From positions 62,001 through 126,000 of the forward strand of contig NZ_URAR01000001.1 of NCBI RefSeq assembly GCF_900545795.1: a stretch of 64,000 bases of DNA, written 5' to 3'. Below the pieces are notes generated by a model. That model was not told where the DNA came from. It made no database searches and worked only from the letters and a program-made list of their open reading frames with translations. Shown piece by piece: positions 60,434 through 64,000 of the stretch (the first letter of the stretch is position 1; each line of letters starts with the position of its first letter). A program made the position numbers and the translations under genes. This DNA comes from an uncultured Veillonella sp. (GTDB lineage: Bacteria; Bacillota; Negativicutes; Veillonellales; Veillonellaceae).

Positions 60434-61912
60434 ATGAGTAATGAAGTTATCGACTTACGCTCTGCCTTAGAATTACTTAAGACATTGCCTAATCAATTAG
60501 TAGAAACCGATGTAGAAGTAGATCCATCAGCTGAACTAGCCTGTGTATATCGTCATGTAGGCGCTGCCGGTACTGTAGAAAGACCTACAAAACTTGGCCC
60601 TGCCATGATGTTTAATAATGTAAAAGGTCATCCTGATGCCAAAGTTGTCATTGGCGTCTTATCTGACCGTGCTCGCGTGGCTGCTTTACTTGGTACAACA
60701 GCAAATAAACTAGGCTTTTTACTTCGCGATTCCGTAAAAAATCCAATCCAACCAATTACGATTGATAATAGCCAGGCTAAATGCCAAGAAGTTGTCTATA
60801 AAGCTACTGACCCAGATTTTGATATTCGTAAAATTGTCCCAGCACCTACTAATACACCAGAAGATGCAGGCCCTTACATCACACTTGGCATGTGCTATGC
60901 ATCTGATACAGAAACAGGTGAATCAGATGTAACAATTCACCGCCTCTGTTTACAATCTAAAGATGAAATCACCATGTTCTTCACCCCAGGTGCGCGTCAT
61001 CTAGGTGCATTCCGTGAAAAGGCCGAAGCTCTTGGTAAACCACTGCCAATCTCCATCAGTATTGGCGTGGACCCAGCTATCGAAATTGGTGCATGTTTTG
61101 AACCACCAACTACGCCAATTGGCTACAATGAATTAGCTGTAGCTGGCGCTATTCGCGGCAAAGCCGTAGAACTAGCCCCTTGCCTTACAATTGACGAAAA
61201 ATGTATTGCCAATGCAGAGTATGTTATTGAAGGCGAGCTCATTGTAGGCCAGCGCATGCGTGAAGATATTAACAGCAATACGGGCAAAGCTATGCCAGAA
61301 TTCCCTGGCTATACTGGACCAGCTAATCCAGAAGTACCTATTATCAAAGTAAAATGTGTAACAACCCGTAAAAATCCAATTATGCAAACTTGCATAGGAC
61401 CATCTGAAGAGCATGTTAATATGGCAGGTATTCCAACTGAAGCATCTATTATTGACATGGTTGAAAAAGCTATGCCAGGTCGCTTACTTAATGTATATGC
61501 AGCCCGTCCAGGTGGTGGTAAATTCTTAGCTATTATGCAATTTAAGAAAACCGTACCATCAGACGAAGGTCGTCAACGTCAAGCAGCCCTTCTTGCCTTC
61601 TCTGCCTTCTCAGAATTAAAACAAGTTATTTTAGTCGATGAAGATGTAGATATTTTTGATCTTAGTGATGTTATGTGGGCTATGATTACACGCATGCAAG
61701 GTGATATTGACATTATCAATATTCCAGGCGTTCGCTGTCATCCATTAGACCCTTCTAATGACCCAACTTGTAGCTATACAATTCGCGACCATGGTATTGC
61801 TTGTAAAACTATCTTCGATGCGACGGTTCCATTTAATCAGAAAGATCGCTTCCACCGTGCTAAATTTATGGAAGTGGACCCTACTAAATGGCTTCCTGAT
61901 TTTAAGGCCTAA
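60434..61912 (+). CDS. lpdC: UbiD-family decarboxylase, LpdC (gallate decarboxylase)-like
   Basis: A 492-residue prenylated-FMN-dependent decarboxylase. ETDVEVDPSAELACVYRHVG, GPAMMFNNVKGHPDAKVVIG, PTNTPEDAGPYIT, SDVTIHRL, FEPPTTPIGYNELAVAGAIRG, KAMPEFPGYTG, PSEEHVNMAGIPTEASI and LVDEDVDIFDLSDV closely follow the Lactobacillus plantarum gallate/protocatechuate decarboxylase LpdC, from memory. Length equals LpdC (about 490). It would decarboxylate a hydroxybenzoate (gallate to pyrogallol, or protocatechuate to catechol). The transporter and UbiX genes behind it supply substrate uptake and prenyl-FMN. AAGGAGG precedes the ATG. Substrate is inferred from similarity. Confidence 0.85.
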   Translation: MSNEVIDLRSALELLKTLPNQLVETDVEVDPSAELACVYRHVGAAGTVERPTKLGPAMMFNNVKGHPDAKVVIGVLSDRARVAALLGTTANKLGFLLRDSVKNPIQPITIDNSQAKCQEVVYKATDPDFDIRKIVPAPTNTPEDAGPYITLGMCYASDTETGESDVTIHRLCLQSKDEITMFFTPGARHLGAFREKAEALGKPLPISISIGVDPAIEIGACFEPPTTPIGYNELAVAGAIRGKAVELAPCLTIDEKCIANAEYVIEGELIVGQRMREDINSNTGKAMPEFPGYTGPANPEVPIIKVKCVTTRKNPIMQTCIGPSEEHVNMAGIPTEASIIDMVEKAMPGRLLNVYAARPGGGKFLAIMQFKKTVPSDEGRQRQAALLAFSAFSELKQVILVDEDVDIFDLSDVMWAMITRMQGDIDIINIPGVRCHPLDPSNDPTCSYTIRDHGIACKTIFDATVPFNQKDRFHRAKFMEVDPTKWLPDFKA

Positions 61913-61986
61913 GCCAACCAAACAAGTTTCAACCTATACATACCAAATTGGTACAACAGTATACTCATAACTTTAAATTCTAGTAC

Positions 61987-62020
61987 TGATTGCCCTTAGA
62001 GACTTCTTTAAGGGCAATCA
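61987..62020 (+). promoter_or_regulatory. Stem-loop between the decarboxylase and transporter genes
   Basis: A perfect 12-bp stem TGATTGCCCTTA/TAAGGGCAATCA (61987-61998 with 62009-62020) with a 10-nt loop. No T-run follows, so it looks more like an mRNA-stability or processing element than a terminator. Confidence 0.6.
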
Positions 62021-62114
62021 ACATACTCATGTAGATGAAACATGGGTACTAAAAATACATACTCTTAATAGCCACTTCGGCTAAGAAATTAACTATTAAT
62101 CGAGGAGTGATTCC

Positions 62115-63500
62115 ATGTCAAAACATAAACGACTCATCGGATTAATTACAGGTCTCTTATTAGGTCTCATTGTATATTTAATCCCTATTGCCGACCTCGC
62201 AGCCCCTGGCCATATTTGTCTCGCCTTATCGCTCATGACCGTTGTATTTTGGGCCTTTGGTGTAGCTCAACCAGGCTATGTATCCGGTCTTTACTTAGTT
62301 TTATTAGCTGTCTTAGATGTAGCCCCTAAAACACTCATTTTCTCCACCTGGAACACATCTATGATGTATCTCATCATCGGCGCCTATTTAATTGCCACCG
62401 CTGTAAAAGAATCAGGTCTAGGTGAACGCATTGCATATTGGTATATATCAAAATACGTAACTAATTTCAATAGCATTATTATTTCTATTTTCGTGCTCAC
62501 CTTTATCCTATCACTCTTAATCCCACATCCATGGCCTCGTGCCTTTCTCATCATGTCAGTTATGGCCGTCGTAATAAAAAGTGCTAATATGCCCAAAGAA
62601 GATGCCATTAAAATTGGCTTCACCGTATTTACAGCGTCAATTCCTGTATCCATGATTTTCTTAACCGGTGATGCTTCAATCAATCCACTAGCAGCTCAAT
62701 ATGCGCAACCTGTAGAAGTAGGCTGGCTTATGTGGTTCGAAGTTATGGGCGTCCCTATGATTTTAACTAGCATTGTGACGATGCTTATGATTATGTTCAT
62801 GTTCAAACCAACTCAACCGGTACAGATTAACCAAGCTGATATTACCCAAAAGCGTGCTGAAATTGGGCCTATGAAGGGTATAGAAAAACGTACAGCTTTT
62901 TGGGTGGTACTAGCCATCATTCTGTGGATGACAGACTCCATTCACGGCATTGATATTGGTTGGGTAACACTTTTTATTGCAGTCATGATGGCTATGCCTA
63001 AAATTGGTGATGTTCTTACACCTGCTAGTTGGAGTGCCGTCCCTGTACAAACCTTATTATTCTTAACTGCTGCTGTTGCTATTGGCCGCGTAGGGGCACA
63101 AACAGGAATGAATGCGTGGCTAGCACAAACCTTATTGCCGTCATTCGTACCAGAGAATATCTTCATTTTAGCTGCCTTTGTTACACTCATTGCCATTGTA
63201 ATTCACTTGTGCTTTGGCAGTGTTATTGCCGTTATGGGTATTGTTATTCCTGCCATGTTAGCTTTTACCGAAGCCCTAGGCATCAATCCTATTATCCCTG
63301 TTATGGTTGCTTACACAGCCATCAACGCTCACTTTATCTTGCCATTCCACAATCTAGCTATCCTCGTTGGGGCGGGGGAAGAAAATGGCATGTATAGTGA
63401 AAAGGAATGTATCAAATTCGGTCTTCCTTATACACTTGTTCTCTTTATTATTACTTGCTTATTTGAAGTCCCTTGGTGGAAAGTTATCGGATTGTGGTAG
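62115..63500 (+). CDS. DASS/SLC13 family anion transporter
   Basis: A 461-residue inner-membrane transporter with about 11-12 helices. IIGAYLIATAVKESGLGERIAYW, TFILSLLIPHPWPRAFLIM and IPAMLAFTEALGINPIIPVMVAYTAINAHFILPFHNLAILVGAG match the divalent anion:Na+ symporter family (CitT/YbhI/2-oxoglutarate-malate translocator types). The gene lies between a hydroxybenzoate decarboxylase and UbiX, so it probably imports the carboxylate substrate. SD GAGGAG precedes the ATG. Characterised gallate systems use other transporter families, so this pairing is noteworthy. Substrate is an inference. Confidence 0.85.
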   Translation: MSKHKRLIGLITGLLLGLIVYLIPIADLAAPGHICLALSLMTVVFWAFGVAQPGYVSGLYLVLLAVLDVAPKTLIFSTWNTSMMYLIIGAYLIATAVKESGLGERIAYWYISKYVTNFNSIIISIFVLTFILSLLIPHPWPRAFLIMSVMAVVIKSANMPKEDAIKIGFTVFTASIPVSMIFLTGDASINPLAAQYAQPVEVGWLMWFEVMGVPMILTSIVTMLMIMFMFKPTQPVQINQADITQKRAEIGPMKGIEKRTAFWVVLAIILWMTDSIHGIDIGWVTLFIAVMMAMPKIGDVLTPASWSAVPVQTLLFLTAAVAIGRVGAQTGMNAWLAQTLLPSFVPENIFILAAFVTLIAIVIHLCFGSVIAVMGIVIPAMLAFTEALGINPIIPVMVAYTAINAHFILPFHNLAILVGAGEENGMYSEKECIKFGLPYTLVLFIITCLFEVPWWKVIGLW

Positions 63501-63709
63501 TATAACCATACCCTTGATCTTAGATTGACATACTACTATTAGCGTTTGTCTAAAATAGCAGTTGCAAAGCTACTTATCTATTAATCATAGGTCTAAGTAC
63601 TACTATCAAGCATAAACTAACTTTCTATTATTCAACTTAAAACAAAGGGCCCCATAAAGCATAAAAATGATTTCAAATCTATAATTTTGTATTTATTTTG
63701 GAGGTTATT

Positions 63710-64000
63710 ATGCGTCTTATCGTTGGTATTTCCGGTGCTAGTGGTGTAATTTTAGGCTATCATATGCTCAAAGCATTAAAACTCATTCCCCACATAGAAA
63801 CACATCTTATCATCACTGAAGGGGCGGCTCTTAATTTTTCTTGCGAAACAAATTTAACACTAGAAGACGTTAAAGCCGAAGCCGATGTAGTATATGCAAA
63901 TAACAATTTAGGCGCCGCTATTTCTAGCGGTTCGTACAAAACTGATGGCATGGTCATCATCCCTTGCAGTATGAAAAGTCTATCTGGTATCGCCAATGGT
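63710..64000 (+). CDS. ubiX: UbiX-type flavin prenyltransferase, 5' part (cut by window end)
   Basis: The visible 97 residues start at an ATG after GGAGG. MRLIVGISGASGVILGYHML is the UbiX start that binds dimethylallyl phosphate and FMN, and VIIPCSMKSLSGIANG is the CSMKTL-type motif. UbiX prenylates FMN to make the cofactor of UbiD-family enzymes; LpdB is the Lactobacillus homologue. It follows the DASS transporter gene by about 210 nt with no recognisable element. The position makes it the dedicated partner of the LpdC-like decarboxylase. Confidence 0.92.
   Translation, partial: MRLIVGISGASGVILGYHMLKALKLIPHIETHLIITEGAALNFSCETNLTLEDVKAEADVVYANNNLGAAISSGSYKTDGMVIIPCSMKSLSGIANG

Overview
The window reads as a chromosomal segment of a low-to-mid GC, Gram-negative-type Firmicute of the class Negativicutes, most likely Veillonella or a close relative. 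Reasons (inference from gene content and protein flavour): a glmS ribozyme ahead of glmS and a cdaA-cdaR-glmM-glmS order typical of Firmicutes, an anaerobe's peptide, purine and aromatic-acid metabolism, a menaquinone cluster, and strong Firmicute-type Shine-Dalgarno sequences in front of nearly every gene. No prophage, insertion sequence or CRISPR array is visible.

Layout. 1-9.6 kb: the 5' end of a peptide-binding lipoprotein, then a minus-strand operon for uptake and breakdown of (D-)peptides (DmpA-type aminopeptidase, binding protein, DppBCDF, M55 D-aminopeptidase, M42 peptidase). 9.7-13.1 kb: an alpha/beta hydrolase, an Rrf2 regulator with a lactonase-like metallo-hydrolase, and a small exported protein built of 15-residue repeats. 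13.3-13.7 kb: tRNA-Arg, tRNA-Gly, tRNA-Pro. 14.4-24.5 kb: a menaquinone operon menF-D-H-B-E-C, a hotdog thioesterase (menI candidate) and a ClC channel. 24.6-29.2 kb: an ArsR zinc-type sensor with a DUF2157/GDYXXLXY membrane pair, a universal stress protein and an exported protein of unknown function. 29.9-33.3 kb: an amino-acid ABC transporter with two tandem paralogous binding proteins. 34.4-42.5 kb: trpS, glmS with its ribozyme, glmM, a COG2509-type flavoprotein, cdaR and cdaA. 42.6-49.8 kb: a molybdenum hydroxylase (xanthine dehydrogenase type) operon with the maturation genes mocA, yqeB, yqeC and a split xdhC. 49.9-58.7 kb: queG, yfbR, dacF-like, mscS, cbiZ, asparaginase, pepD, a flavin reductase and a divergent HxlR regulator. 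58.7-64 kb: two MerR regulators and a gallate/protocatechuate-type decarboxylase cluster (UbiD/LpdC-like, DASS transporter, UbiX cut by the window end).

The most unusual property is not one gene but a recurring sequence process. Degenerate tandem repeats with units of about 21 to 52 nt fill spacers, several of them directly after stop codons. Arrays with units that are multiples of 3 nt are inserted in frame in conserved enzymes: 6 x 11 residues in MenE, 5-6 x 9 residues in MenC, and 15-residue units in the exported protein at 12.7 kb. One intergenic array is visibly related to the last codons of the upstream gene. Other points of regulatory interest are two binding-protein promoters with the same inverted repeat in the spacer, a promoter that overlaps an intrinsic terminator, 19-bp-spacer MerR-type promoters, and a probable leaderless queG mRNA.
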